Of a DNA stretch of 64,000 bases, positions 7,342-16,162 are shown one piece after another. The notes under the pieces are model-generated. The model worked only from the letters and a program-made list of their open reading frames with translations, was not told the DNA's origin and made no database searches. The first letter of the stretch is position 1. The number at the start of each line of letters is the position of its first letter. Location: assembly GCA_934644775.1 (NCBI GenBank), contig CAKUDB010000003.1:78938-142937 (forward strand), given 5' to 3'. The stretch is from an uncultured bacterium. Its GTDB lineage: Bacteria; Vulcanimicrobiota; Xenobia; Xenobiales; Xenobiaceae. Both the position numbers and the translations under genes were made by a program.

Positions 7342-9204
7342 CTAATACCTTTTATTTCTGCGCTGAGCTCGGCCTCCCCTACGGAAAGGATCTTTTTTCT
7401 GAGTATGCCTACTTCCCCTCTGAGAGCTTTGGTGGAAGGAATCAGCAGCGCCGCGCTGAGCAGCACTTTTGCGCCCTAAGCCGCGTCTACCCTTAGCCTC
7501 GCGGCGCTCTTTGGGGGCGTTTTTATGCTTAATCGATTTAACTTCGACGGGCAGCAATACTTTAAGTTTCTCCGGCGTAATTAAACGGGCTCTCAAGCGC
7601 ACTGGGCCAAAGTCATAGTGGTTTAGGGCTTCCAAAACGGCAGCCGCCTCTAAGCTGGGCAACTCCACAAAAGTAGTATGAGAGCGCAATTCAATATCGC
7701 CTACTTCAGTTTTGGCTAAAGAAGCGGCTTCGGCCAACATGCGCAAGACGGCTTGAACATTTAGGCCATCGCTGCGGCCTAAATTTATTTGGATATAGCT
7801 CATGCCTTCCGCTGCCGCCGCACCGGCTTTTTTGGCCGCTTTATCTAAAAGGCTGTTGCGCTCAGCTTTGCTACGGCGGCTGCCTCTATCTAACTCTTGC
7901 ACAGACACATTAGAGCCGGCTGTAAAAATAGCTCTGGCTCTGGGCACCATACTCAACACAGCCGCCAAACTGTCGGAAGGACTTAAATAGCTAAGCAATT
8001 CGGCAGCCAAAAGGCGATAATCTTCATTAACTAGAGAAGCTAAATTCTCCACTACTTCTCTATGGAAATCACTCTTAATCCGGCGGCGCACTTCTTCAGC
8101 TTGCGGCAATTTACCGATCTCAATATCGATCTTAGCCTTACCTACTAAACGTTTAAAGCGATTAAGCTCGTGTCTGGCCACAAAAGTAATGGCTGTCCCC
8201 CGCTTGCCAGCTCGCCCGGTACGACCGACACGGTGGATATAAGTTTCAGTATTTTGCGGAGGGGCCATATTGATTACATGGGTAACTCCGTCAACATCTA
8301 AGCCGCGAGCAGCTACATCGGTAGCTATCAAATATTTGGCCGCACCACTGCGGAAACTGCTTAAAGTGCGAGTACGCTCGGCTTGGGCCATATCGCCATG
8401 CAAAGAAAGTACATTTAAGCCGGAATGGATTAAAGTTTGGGTAAGTTCATCAGTTTCTACCTTAGTATGACAGAAAATAATCGCCCGCTGCGGAGCTTCG
8501 GCATGTAAAATATTGCCCAGAGCCTTGGCGCGCCACTCTTTGGCCACTAAATAAACTTCATGGCTTATATCATGAGCAGCCGTCAAACCGACACTTATAG
8601 AGATACGGTGACAATTTTCGCGCAGAGTTTTTTGAGCCAGTTCTTCCATCTGGCTGGGCATAGTAGCCGAAAAAAGCAAGGTTTGACGATCACTAGGCAA
8701 AGAAGCCAAGATTTTATCTAATTCTTCAGCAAAGCCCATATCTAAAATTTCGTCAGCTTCGTCTAAAACTAAGGCGCGACAACTACTTAAATCTAAAGAG
8801 CCGCGCTCGAGATGATCGATTAGGCGGCCCGGAGTACCGACTATTACCGGAGCTCCTTGCTTCAAAGAGCGCATTTGCTCGTGATAGCTGCCTCCTCCGT
8901 ATAATAAAGCCGTTTTAGTACCCAGAGAGTTGATTACCCTAGCTACCTGCATAGCTAATTCACGAGTAGGCAAAACTACCAAAATAGAAGCTGGACGCCC
9001 ATTATTCGGGTTGTTAAGCAAAGGTAAAGAGAAGGCTAAAGTCTTTCCCGTTCCGGTACAAGACTGAACTAATAAGTCGGCTCCAGACAAAACATCATCC
9101 CAACAAGCTTGCTGCACCTGGGTAGGAGTAATAAAGCCAGCTTTCTGTAAACTTTCTTGCAAAGCATTATTAAGCGGCCACTGGGTAAAGGGAACTAGTT
9201 CCAT
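7342..9204 (-). CDS. DEAD-box ATP-dependent RNA helicase with DbpA-type RNA-binding domain
   Basis: 620 residues. Helicase motifs occur in order: Q-motif region (TPTQVQQ), motif I SCTGTGKT (48-55), PTRELA, TPGRL, DEAD (148-151), SAT (179-181), IIFCHTK, TDVAARGLD and HRVGRTGRAG. A DbpA/CsdA-type RNA-recognition domain follows near residues 470-545 (SYIQINLGRSDGLN...), then a Lys/Arg-rich tail suited to RNA binding. This is the DeaD/CsdA group, which remodels structured RNA in ribosome assembly and cold adaptation. It is the first gene of a two-gene unit with the kinase. Confidence 0.93.
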   Translation of the reverse strand: MELVPFTQWPLNNALQESLQKAGFITPTQVQQACWDDVLSGADLLVQSCTGTGKTLAFSLPLLNNPNNGRPASILVVLPTRELAMQVARVINSLGTKTALLYGGGSYHEQMRSLKQGAPVIVGTPGRLIDHLERGSLDLSSCRALVLDEADEILDMGFAEELDKILASLPSDRQTLLFSATMPSQMEELAQKTLRENCHRISISVGLTAAHDISHEVYLVAKEWRAKALGNILHAEAPQRAIIFCHTKVETDELTQTLIHSGLNVLSLHGDMAQAERTRTLSSFRSGAAKYLIATDVAARGLDVDGVTHVINMAPPQNTETYIHRVGRTGRAGKRGTAITFVARHELNRFKRLVGKAKIDIEIGKLPQAEEVRRRIKSDFHREVVENLASLVNEDYRLLAAELLSYLSPSDSLAAVLSMVPRARAIFTAGSNVSVQELDRGSRRSKAERNSLLDKAAKKAGAAAAEGMSYIQINLGRSDGLNVQAVLRMLAEAASLAKTEVGDIELRSHTTFVELPSLEAAAVLEALNHYDFGPVRLRARLITPEKLKVLLPVEVKSIKHKNAPKERREAKGRRGLGRKSAAQRGAADSFHQSSQRGSRHTQKKDPFRRGGRAQRRNKRY

Positions 9205-9235
9205 TATCTAAACCTTTCAAGTTAATTAAAAATAC

Positions 9236-9284
9236 AAAAAAAGAGCGTCTCGAGAACGACTTAAGCTAGATTCTCAAGGCGCTT
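9236..9284 (-). terminator. Terminator after the pilin-like exported protein
   Basis: On the minus strand an imperfect stem (AAGCGCCTTGAGAA with TTCTCGAGACGCTC) is followed by TTTTTTTGT. It lies between the gene ending at 9311 and the helicase start. Confidence 0.7.
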
Positions 9285-9310
9285 TAGCCTATTAAATTAT
9301 TTGGCTTTTA

Positions 9311-10237
9311 CTACTGTTTTATGTTGTCTGGCTTTTCGGGAGCAGACTTAGTCTCAGGCTTTTTCTCGGCCTCGAGGTTCTGAGCATTATCGCTGCCACC
9401 TCCAGTAATTAAAAGCCCTTTATCAGAATCATACTTCAACCCCCCTAAGCCATGCTTATGGGCGTCAGGACACTCTATAGTGTAGCCGCCACGTCTAAAA
9501 ACATAAATATAGGTTTTTCCAGAAGCGGGACAGCGCAACTGGCGGGCCATATATTGAGGGCGCAAGGCTTCCAATTTAGCCGGGAAGGCTTTGTTGTGAT
9601 CTTTAGCATAGATCTCGCACGCGGTAGCCAATTCGTTGATACTTCTGGTGCAATCGGAAAGTAAACGCTCTATACGCTTTCCTTCTGCAGCCAAAAGCAA
9701 CCAACCCCAATCGATAGTTTCTAAACTGGGAATATCTTGGCCATATTTAGCCGGTTCAGGTAAAGCTAAAGTATAGTGGCGGCGATCTTTACTCACATTG
9801 TAAACAAAAGGCTGGCCGGAAAGGGGATCGTCACCCAAAGTAACTTTGGGAGCATCGGCTGGCAAACCGACGTTGAAACTATGCTCCAACGCTTTTAAAC
9901 TTACCGGATACAAGCCACTTTCCATAAAATAATACTCGATTAGCACTTGCAAACGGGCATAGGCTCGCATTCCCAAGGCCTTTTGGCTAAGTGGCTGACT
10001 TTTAACTTCGGTAGCAGCCTGTTTAGGAGTAGAAGAAGTAGCTTTTTCAGCAAGTTGGGGAGCCGACTTTTGGGCTAGCATAATTTGTGGCTGAGCCACT
10101 TCCCCAGCCATTTCCGGGGCCCTTTCCAGAGCCTGGGCACCACTTGCAAGAAGAGCCAGAAAGCCAAGGCTTACAACAGAAGCTCTAACCCAACCACTTA
10201 GCCAACTACTATACTTCTGCACCTTGCCACTAAACAT
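9311..10237 (-). CDS. Exported protein with two pseudopilin-like globular repeats
   Basis: About 308 residues from the ATG at 10237, which has GGAG upstream; a GTG at 10252 would add five residues. Residues ~10-40 form a Sec signal (hydrophobic ASVVSLGFLALLASGAQA). Two successive segments resemble the C-terminal body of type II secretion/competence pseudopilins: a helix with YARLQVLIEYYFMESGLYP then PLSGQPFVYN, and a second with ACEIYAKDHNKAFPAKLEAL then LRCPASGKTYIY. The N-terminal pilin helix and peptidase motif are absent, so this is probably a periplasmic relative rather than an assembled pilin. It lies downstream of rpoD; role unknown. Confidence 0.6.
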   Translation of the reverse strand: MFSGKVQKYSSWLSGWVRASVVSLGFLALLASGAQALERAPEMAGEVAQPQIMLAQKSAPQLAEKATSSTPKQAATEVKSQPLSQKALGMRAYARLQVLIEYYFMESGLYPVSLKALEHSFNVGLPADAPKVTLGDDPLSGQPFVYNVSKDRRHYTLALPEPAKYGQDIPSLETIDWGWLLLAAEGKRIERLLSDCTRSINELATACEIYAKDHNKAFPAKLEALRPQYMARQLRCPASGKTYIYVFRRGGYTIECPDAHKHGLGGLKYDSDKGLLITGGGSDNAQNLEAEKKPETKSAPEKPDNIKQ

Positions 10238-10286
10238 TATCTCCAACTCCACCTACTTTTCAGGCCATCTTTCCCAAAATGGCCGC

Positions 10287-12023
10287 CTAATTATTAGCAT
10301 CCCAGTAATCTTGCAAAAACTTGCGCGGCTCAGGTAAACGCAACTTGCGCAGCGCTTTAGCCTCGATTTGACGTATACGCTCACGTGTCACCTTAAATAT
10401 GCTACCAACTTCTTCCAAGGTGCGCGTGTGGCCGTCGCGCAGTCCAAAGCGCAATTCGAGCACCTCTCGCTCGCGCACCGAAAGTTTGTCTAAAACTTCT
10501 TTAATGCGCTCACTAAGCCAAACCCTAGCTGCAGCTTCGGCCGGTGCTACGGCACCTTCATCTTCAATAAAATCGCCTAAGTGAGAATCTTCCTCTTCAC
10601 CAATAGGAGTTTCTAAAGAGATAGGCTCTTGGGCTATCTTCTGAATTTCTCGAACCTTAGTTTCGGCAATGCGCTTGCGCTCGGCTACTTTTTCTTGGTA
10701 GCGTTTATCTTCAGGAGTAACAGGCTCTTTATAAAGCTCACTCAATTCGCTGCAAAGGGCCTCTTCATCGATAGGATACATGCGCATAGCGATCTCTTCT
10801 ACCGTAGGATCGCGCCCATTTTCCTGGAGCAACAATCTTGTCACCCGAGTTAGACGATTGATCGTCTCTACCATATGCACGGGAATACGAATCGTTCGGG
10901 CTTGGTCGGCCAGCGCTCTGGTAATAGCTTGACGGATCCACCAAGTAGCGTAAGTGCTAAATTTGTAGCCCTTGCGATAATTAAATTTTTCCACAGCCCT
11001 AATCAGCCCCAAATTACCCTCTTGGATAAGATCCAAAAAGAGCATACCGCGACTGATATATTTTTTGGCAATACTTACTACCAAACGCAAATTTGCTTCG
11101 GTAAGATCGCGCTTAGAAGCACTTCCCGCCCTAACTAACTTATCTAGAGCCTCAAAGCGCTCTAAATGCTCCCTAGCTCCGGGAACTTCGTCGCGAACTT
11201 CTTTAAGTATATTTAAACGATACTGGTATTTAGCTTTATTAAAACACTCTTCAACTAGCTTTTGACGCTCAACCAATTCGCGGAATTTTATCTTCCAAAC
11301 TTTGGAATCGCAAGTCTTTAATCTGTTGACGACATCGATTAAGGTAGTGTGCGCAGTGGTAGAAGCGTCGTTAATATCGTCTTCTTTATTTATATCAAGC
11401 TCAGTTTCGTCCAAAGTGAGAGAGAAACCGGGGACGTCGCGCTTATCGGCCACTTCGCTCAAAAGATCTAGAGCCAATTCGCGAAACCCCGGCTCTAACA
11501 ACAGAGCCTCGGCAGCTTCGTTGCCCTTTTCGATACTCTGAGCTAATTCGCACTCTCGCTCGGGAGTAAGCAACTCGACTCGCCCAATCTCTTTAAGATA
11601 CTGGCGCACCGGATCGTCTACCGTTACCTCGACAGAGCTGTCGGCTTTCTTCTTAGCTTTGGCAGACTTAGAAGACACCTTAGCCGCCTTTGACTTAGTT
11701 ATCTCACTCTTCTTGAGCTGTTGCCTAGCTTCTTCCAATTTAAGCTCAAGTTCAGCATGTTTGGCAGCCTCAGCCCTTTTCTTTTGAGCTAACTCAGGAG
11801 CCACAATTTCCGGAGGCTCGTCAAAATTAGACGACGGAGCAGAATCTACCAAATCAAGATCTTCACAATCGTACGTTCCATAACTTGCAGCCGACCCCAC
11901 ATTATCAAGTCCAAGGTTATCACTCGAGCTGAGATCCGCCCCAAGACACAAATCAGACATAGAAGCACCTAGGTCCAATTCTGCAATACTCTTGGTGGGC
12001 TTTTCTCCCCTTACATTTTCCAT
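10287..12023 (-). CDS. rpoD: Primary RNA polymerase sigma factor (sigma70)
   Basis: 578 residues. Region 1.2 (DDPVRQYLKEIGRVELLTPE), regions 2.1-2.4 (NLRLVVSIAKKY, FLDLIQEGNLGLIRAVEKF, FSTYATWWIRQAI), region 3 (IRIPVHMVETINRL) and region 4.2 (TRERIRQIEAKALRKLR) are complete. The N-terminal ~120 residues are acidic and then Lys-rich, in place of a typical region 1.1. It sits downstream of dnaG, as in the widespread macromolecular-synthesis arrangement, and has its own promoter (12085-12113). Confidence 0.97.
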   Translation of the reverse strand: MENVRGEKPTKSIAELDLGASMSDLCLGADLSSSDNLGLDNVGSAASYGTYDCEDLDLVDSAPSSNFDEPPEIVAPELAQKKRAEAAKHAELELKLEEARQQLKKSEITKSKAAKVSSKSAKAKKKADSSVEVTVDDPVRQYLKEIGRVELLTPERECELAQSIEKGNEAAEALLLEPGFRELALDLLSEVADKRDVPGFSLTLDETELDINKEDDINDASTTAHTTLIDVVNRLKTCDSKVWKIKFRELVERQKLVEECFNKAKYQYRLNILKEVRDEVPGAREHLERFEALDKLVRAGSASKRDLTEANLRLVVSIAKKYISRGMLFLDLIQEGNLGLIRAVEKFNYRKGYKFSTYATWWIRQAITRALADQARTIRIPVHMVETINRLTRVTRLLLQENGRDPTVEEIAMRMYPIDEEALCSELSELYKEPVTPEDKRYQEKVAERKRIAETKVREIQKIAQEPISLETPIGEEEDSHLGDFIEDEGAVAPAEAAARVWLSERIKEVLDKLSVREREVLELRFGLRDGHTRTLEEVGSIFKVTRERIRQIEAKALRKLRLPEPRKFLQDYWDANN

Positions 12024-12084
12024 AACAAACCTTTACCTTACGCTGCTAAAAAAAGAAAAATTCTACTCTGTCTGACAATATTTT

Positions 12085-12113
12085 TATATACAATTACATC
12101 GTTTTTCTATCAA
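12085..12113 (-). promoter_or_regulatory. Sigma70-type promoter for rpoD
   Basis: On the minus strand, TTGATA (12113-12108), a 17-nt spacer, then TATATA (12090-12085). Predicted transcription start is ~55 nt upstream of the rpoD ATG. The 279-bp dnaG-rpoD gap therefore carries an independent promoter. Confidence 0.65.
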
Positions 12114-12302
12114 AGCGCCCGACAAGAACTGCCGAGCCCAATTTTGCCCCTAGGCCAATAGGCGTATCTCTCCGCCATTGACAACAGCTCTTGTTAATAC
12201 CTAAGAAAAATGGTTTTTCCTGCTTTTATTAGTGAGGGTTTTTGCTTATAATCGGATCTTAACCAATATCAAGGCCTCAGGGTATGGCCTATAAGCGATG
12301 GC

Positions 12303-14042
12303 TCAACCTCGCAAGATCTTTTGCAAACTCATATATTCAAGGTAGAGAGGATCGTCTTGGGCCAAATTGCCATCTGCCATTCTGGCAAACATTTGATACT
12401 TGATTCTATCCAAAGATTTTTTCAAATTCTCTTTTCTAATATTGGAAGCTAGTTGGATAGCGTCCTCAAAGTTGGAATCTAGGCGATCGCAAGCCATAAT
12501 TTCGGTAAGTTTGGCATAATCGTCTGCCGAAGCCTCTTCATCTAAAAGTTCAGTCACCGTTACCGGCCCTTGAGTTTTCTCCCAAAGCCAAAGCTTTTCA
12601 AAGTAATGGCGCAAATACTCATCTTCTATCAAGCTGGGAGTTATAAGTTTCTTAACTTCTTCTAGCCACTCAGGATGGACGGTACATAAACTAAATAATT
12701 TTTCCTCAGTATTAAGCAAACGCTGACCTGGCTGGGATAAGGACAAAGGCTGATAAGCGTTCTTATGGCGACGGCGGCGCAAATATAAAGCCAACTTATC
12801 TTCGGAAAAACCGCTATAATAAGCCAACTCGCGTATGTAGGCCTCCCGGCGTACCGGATCTTGAATCTTTTCAAGGAAGGGAAGTACCAGCTTAACTAAA
12901 TTTTCTTTACCTTCAGGAGTAGTAGTATCGGTAAGCTTAAGCTGGCGCTCGATTACAAATTTAACGATACCTATTTTAGCCTTAAGAACTTCTTCGACAG
13001 CCGAGCGACCGCGAGCAGCCATAGAATCGGGATCTTCTCCCTCGGGCCAAACTACTGTCATAACTTGCAAACCAGCTTCTTCTAAAACGTCGTTACCTTT
13101 AATAATAGCTTTAGCTCCGGCAGAGTCGCCGTCATAAGCCAAAATAACCTGACTAGCGTAACGCTTTAATAACTTAGCCTGTTCTGCGGTTAGAGCAGTG
13201 CCCAAAGAAGCGACGCAGTAGTCGAAGCCGATTTGATGCAGGGAAATAACATCGAGGTAACCTTCGACAACAATAGCTTTATCTTCGCGTGAAATAGGGC
13301 CGCGAGCCACATTTAATCCGTATAAGTGGCTCCTTTTAGAATAGATCTCTGTTTCCGGAGAGTTAATATATTTGGGAAGACCCGCTCCCAAGATACGCCC
13401 TCCCATAGCTACTACCCGCCCTTGGAAATCGGTTATAGGAAAGATCAAACGACCGCTGAGAAGTTCACGTATCCCCCGCTCTCTCTTAATAAAGATGCCA
13501 CAATTTACTAATTCTTCGTCGCTAAAGCCGGCTTCATGGACGACTTTAAGTAAAGGGGCAGAATTGGTAGGAGCAAATCCTAAGCGAAATTTTTCCGCTA
13601 CATTCTTGGCAATACGCCGTTGCAACAAATACTCACGGCCAGCTCCCCCTTCTTCAGTTTCCAACAGAATGTGGCTGTAATATTTGCAAACTCGATCTAG
13701 AAGTTGCCAACCCCTTTGTCTAGCAGTCTCTTGGACGGAATTGTCAGTTTCCCATTTTATCTCTACGCCAGCTTCTTGAGCCAATTTACGCACAGCCTCA
13801 GGGAACCCCATACCTTCCATCTTCATTAAAAATTGAAAAATATTTCCCCCTTGCTTACAACCAAAGCAATACCAAAAGCGCCGTTCCGGATCTATGCTAA
13901 AAGAAGGAGTCTTTTCATTATGGAAGGGACATAAACCGATATATTTACTGCCAGCTCTCTTCAGTTGCAAATAGCGACCTATAACTTCGGCTATTTCTAT
14001 ACGATTATTTATCTCATTGATAGTCGATTCCGGTATTCTCAT
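12303..14042 (-). CDS. dnaG: DNA primase DnaG
   Basis: 579 residues. The N-terminal zinc-binding domain has the order CPFHNEKTPSFSI...CFGCKQGG; the catalytic TOPRIM core has VVEGYLDVISLHQ (acidic motif) and LAYDGDSAG. The C-terminal helical domain, which binds DnaB helicase in other bacteria, is present but weakly conserved. It synthesises RNA primers at the replication fork. Upstream of rpoD on the same strand. Confidence 0.97.
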   Translation of the reverse strand: MRIPESTINEINNRIEIAEVIGRYLQLKRAGSKYIGLCPFHNEKTPSFSIDPERRFWYCFGCKQGGNIFQFLMKMEGMGFPEAVRKLAQEAGVEIKWETDNSVQETARQRGWQLLDRVCKYYSHILLETEEGGAGREYLLQRRIAKNVAEKFRLGFAPTNSAPLLKVVHEAGFSDEELVNCGIFIKRERGIRELLSGRLIFPITDFQGRVVAMGGRILGAGLPKYINSPETEIYSKRSHLYGLNVARGPISREDKAIVVEGYLDVISLHQIGFDYCVASLGTALTAEQAKLLKRYASQVILAYDGDSAGAKAIIKGNDVLEEAGLQVMTVVWPEGEDPDSMAARGRSAVEEVLKAKIGIVKFVIERQLKLTDTTTPEGKENLVKLVLPFLEKIQDPVRREAYIRELAYYSGFSEDKLALYLRRRRHKNAYQPLSLSQPGQRLLNTEEKLFSLCTVHPEWLEEVKKLITPSLIEDEYLRHYFEKLWLWEKTQGPVTVTELLDEEASADDYAKLTEIMACDRLDSNFEDAIQLASNIRKENLKKSLDRIKYQMFARMADGNLAQDDPLYLEYMSLQKILRG

Positions 14043-14171
14043 AGTTGGGGCCGCTCCGTCTTTTTTCAGCCTATCTCCTTACAAAATAAGCCTAACCAAT
14101 AGCCTCTATACTAGGCTCGATCAGCTTGTGTAAAGAAAGGATTTCCGTCCTTTTTCAAAAAATGGCCAGAG

Positions 14172-14756
14172 GTGAGTGAAGATACCTTAAAAGATACCCC
14201 TTCCCAGAGCTCCGATAATACTGCCGAAGCTCAGGTTCCCCCTGTCGAGAGTCCACCCCCCGTAGAGAATAAAGACGATATACTCGACAAAAAAGTCGTT
14301 TACAAGTCGTCTATGCAAAATTTTTATACCGTCTCTACCATTGTCACCTTGCTAGCCATCCTCCTTGTACGTTCCGGCATTAAGATGATGAGCGGACGGG
14401 GAGGCGTTATCGAGCCAGACGTAATTATCTTAGGAACACTGCCTATATTACTGGCTATTATAAGCCTAATTGTGGTAGTTGTCTCTTACTATCGCTTCCG
14501 AGGCAGAACTATTACCTTAACCCCCGTCTATTTAATTTATGACGACGGCCGGAATAAGCCTGTCAATATGGCCTGGAAAGACTTTCAGACTGCCACCGAG
14601 ACCAAACAGACTAAAAGTGCCTTCGATTATACGATAATTAGTGATGGCAAAGTCAGCTTTTTAATAGAGCGCTTCTTCTTCCCTCAGTACGACAAGCTAT
14701 GCGCAGATATAAAAACTGTCCGTCGTCTGGCTAAAAAGCAAGGGATATTTCTCTAA
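14172..14756 (+). CDS. Small membrane protein with PH-like cytoplasmic tail
   Basis: 194 residues from a GTG start. The N-terminal ~50 residues are Pro/Ser/Glu-rich and disordered. Two membrane helices follow (TIVTLLAILLVRSG and VIILGTLPILLAIISLIVVVVS), then a ~90-residue beta-rich tail (FRGRTITLTPVYLIYDDGRNKP) resembling bacterial PH/DUF-type membrane proteins. Function unknown. The AGAG before the GTG is unusually close, so the start is uncertain. Confidence 0.6.
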   Translation: MSEDTLKDTPSQSSDNTAEAQVPPVESPPPVENKDDILDKKVVYKSSMQNFYTVSTIVTLLAILLVRSGIKMMSGRGGVIEPDVIILGTLPILLAIISLIVVVVSYYRFRGRTITLTPVYLIYDDGRNKPVNMAWKDFQTATETKQTKSAFDYTIISDGKVSFLIERFFFPQYDKLCADIKTVRRLAKKQGIFL

Positions 14757-14774
14757 AATAAGTTGTCATAACGC

Positions 14775-14802
14775 AAAAAAAGCTCCCCCACGGGGAGCTT
14801 TT
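14775..14802. terminator. Bidirectional terminator between convergent genes
   Basis: Perfect arms AAAAGCTCCCC (14778-14788) and GGGGAGCTTTT (14792-14802) around a 3-nt loop, with A- and T-tracts on the two sides, serving both the upstream plus-strand gene and the minus-strand pseudouridine synthase. Confidence 0.9.
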
Positions 14803-14827
14803 CTGTAAGGGCAAGCAACTCTAGGCT

Positions 14828-15535
14828 CTACATTTTTTTCAGAGTCTTTATTTCGCTTTCGCTCAAGTGACGATACTTGCCACGGGGCAGATTACCTAAA
14901 TTGATCGGCCCCAGTTTTATCCTCTCTAGCTTCTTGACCTGGCAACCTACAGCGGCCAACATACGGCGCACCTGACGCTTACGCCCCTCATGGATAGTTA
15001 TTTGTACGATATTCTCCGCTAGAATCTTTACTTTGGCTGGAGCAGTCCAACCATCGTCGAGACAAATTCCTTCTTCTAAGAATCTGACCTCGCGTTCACC
15101 GGGAGTTATATCGACATTGGCCACATAGACTTTATCGATCAAATGGCTCGGATGGAGCAATTTATTGGTGAGTTCTCCGTCATTGGTAAAAATGAGGAGT
15201 CCCTCTGTATCGCGATCTAGCCTTCCGACAGGATAGATACGCACAGGAACATCTTTAACAAATTCCATAACCGTAGGACGATCAGCCTGATCCTTAACTG
15301 TAGAAACAAAACCACGCGGCTTATTGAGAACGATATAGACCTTCTCAGATAGAGCCGGGGCTAACCTTCCCCAGCCAACGATTTCGACTTTATCGCTGTC
15401 AAGATCGGCCTTATCGCCCAAAGAAGCGACTTGGCCATTTACTCTTACCTGACCGCTGCTAATAAGAGACTCACAATATCGGCGCGAGCCAACTCCGCCG
15501 GAAGCCATAAGTTTCTGTAAACGTTCTGCAGTCAT
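14828..15535 (-). CDS. RsuA/RluB/RluE-family rRNA pseudouridine synthase
   Basis: 235 residues. An N-terminal S4 RNA-binding domain (RLQKLMASGGVGSRRYCE, VRVNGQ) precedes the catalytic domain with GRLDRDTEGLLIFTNDG, which contains the catalytic Asp, and the RQVRRMLAAVG motif. RluB-like enzymes convert a uridine of 23S rRNA to pseudouridine; exact target cannot be told from sequence here. Followed by a strong terminator. Confidence 0.9.
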   Translation of the reverse strand: MTAERLQKLMASGGVGSRRYCESLISSGQVRVNGQVASLGDKADLDSDKVEIVGWGRLAPALSEKVYIVLNKPRGFVSTVKDQADRPTVMEFVKDVPVRIYPVGRLDRDTEGLLIFTNDGELTNKLLHPSHLIDKVYVANVDITPGEREVRFLEEGICLDDGWTAPAKVKILAENIVQITIHEGRKRQVRRMLAAVGCQVKKLERIKLGPINLGNLPRGKYRHLSESEIKTLKKM

Positions 15536-15562
15536 GTTATGTTCAATAAGAGGATATTTTAA

Positions 15563-15994
15563 TTAGCTCCAGAGAGTAACACGGATTTTGCGAGCATTGG
15601 GATTGTTGCGATGCTCCCAAAGATAGATGCCTTGCCACTGTCCCATAGCCAACTTGCCATCGATAACGGGAATAGTTAAGCAAACATTGGTAATGGCCGC
15701 CTTAATATGGGAAGGCATATCGTCTTCACCCTCTTCGACATGTTTGAACCAGTCGGTAAAGGGGATAGTACGAATCATCCACTCTTCGAGATCACGACGA
15801 GCATTAGGATCATGATTCTCTTGGATGCACAAACTGCAGGAAGTATGTAAAACGAAAAGGTTGCACATACCATTTTCGATATTGCTGTGCTTCACAACAT
15901 CGTTAATCTGCTGGGTGATGTTATACAGCCCCTGGGCAGAGCCCTGACGGGAGGCCTGATAAGAGATGACTTCTGAAAACATGATGGTGCGCAT
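15563..15994 (-). CDS. YjbQ/UPF0047 family protein
   Basis: 143 residues, full length for the family. Conserved motifs are present: LHTSCSLCIQENHDP, DMPSHIKAAI and GQWQGIYLWEHR. E. coli YjbQ has weak thiamine-phosphate synthase activity, but the true role is unclear. It lies 27 bp upstream of the pseudouridine synthase and is probably co-transcribed with it. A second in-frame ATG four codons in is an alternative start. Confidence 0.9.
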   Translation of the reverse strand: MRTIMFSEVISYQASRQGSAQGLYNITQQINDVVKHSNIENGMCNLFVLHTSCSLCIQENHDPNARRDLEEWMIRTIPFTDWFKHVEEGEDDMPSHIKAAITNVCLTIPVIDGKLAMGQWQGIYLWEHRNNPNARKIRVTLWS

Positions 15995-16162
15995 TCAATT
16001 AAATGCTATTCACTCCTTCAAACCCAAGAAGAATTTTTATCTGGCCCAATGGTAAAGAAGGGGCACTACTTGGGAGTTTTTCCAAATTTGTCACCTAGCT
16101 AGGATATAGACACAAATTATAGAAGTAACTGGGCCAACTTTTATAATCAGGTATCGTCAAAA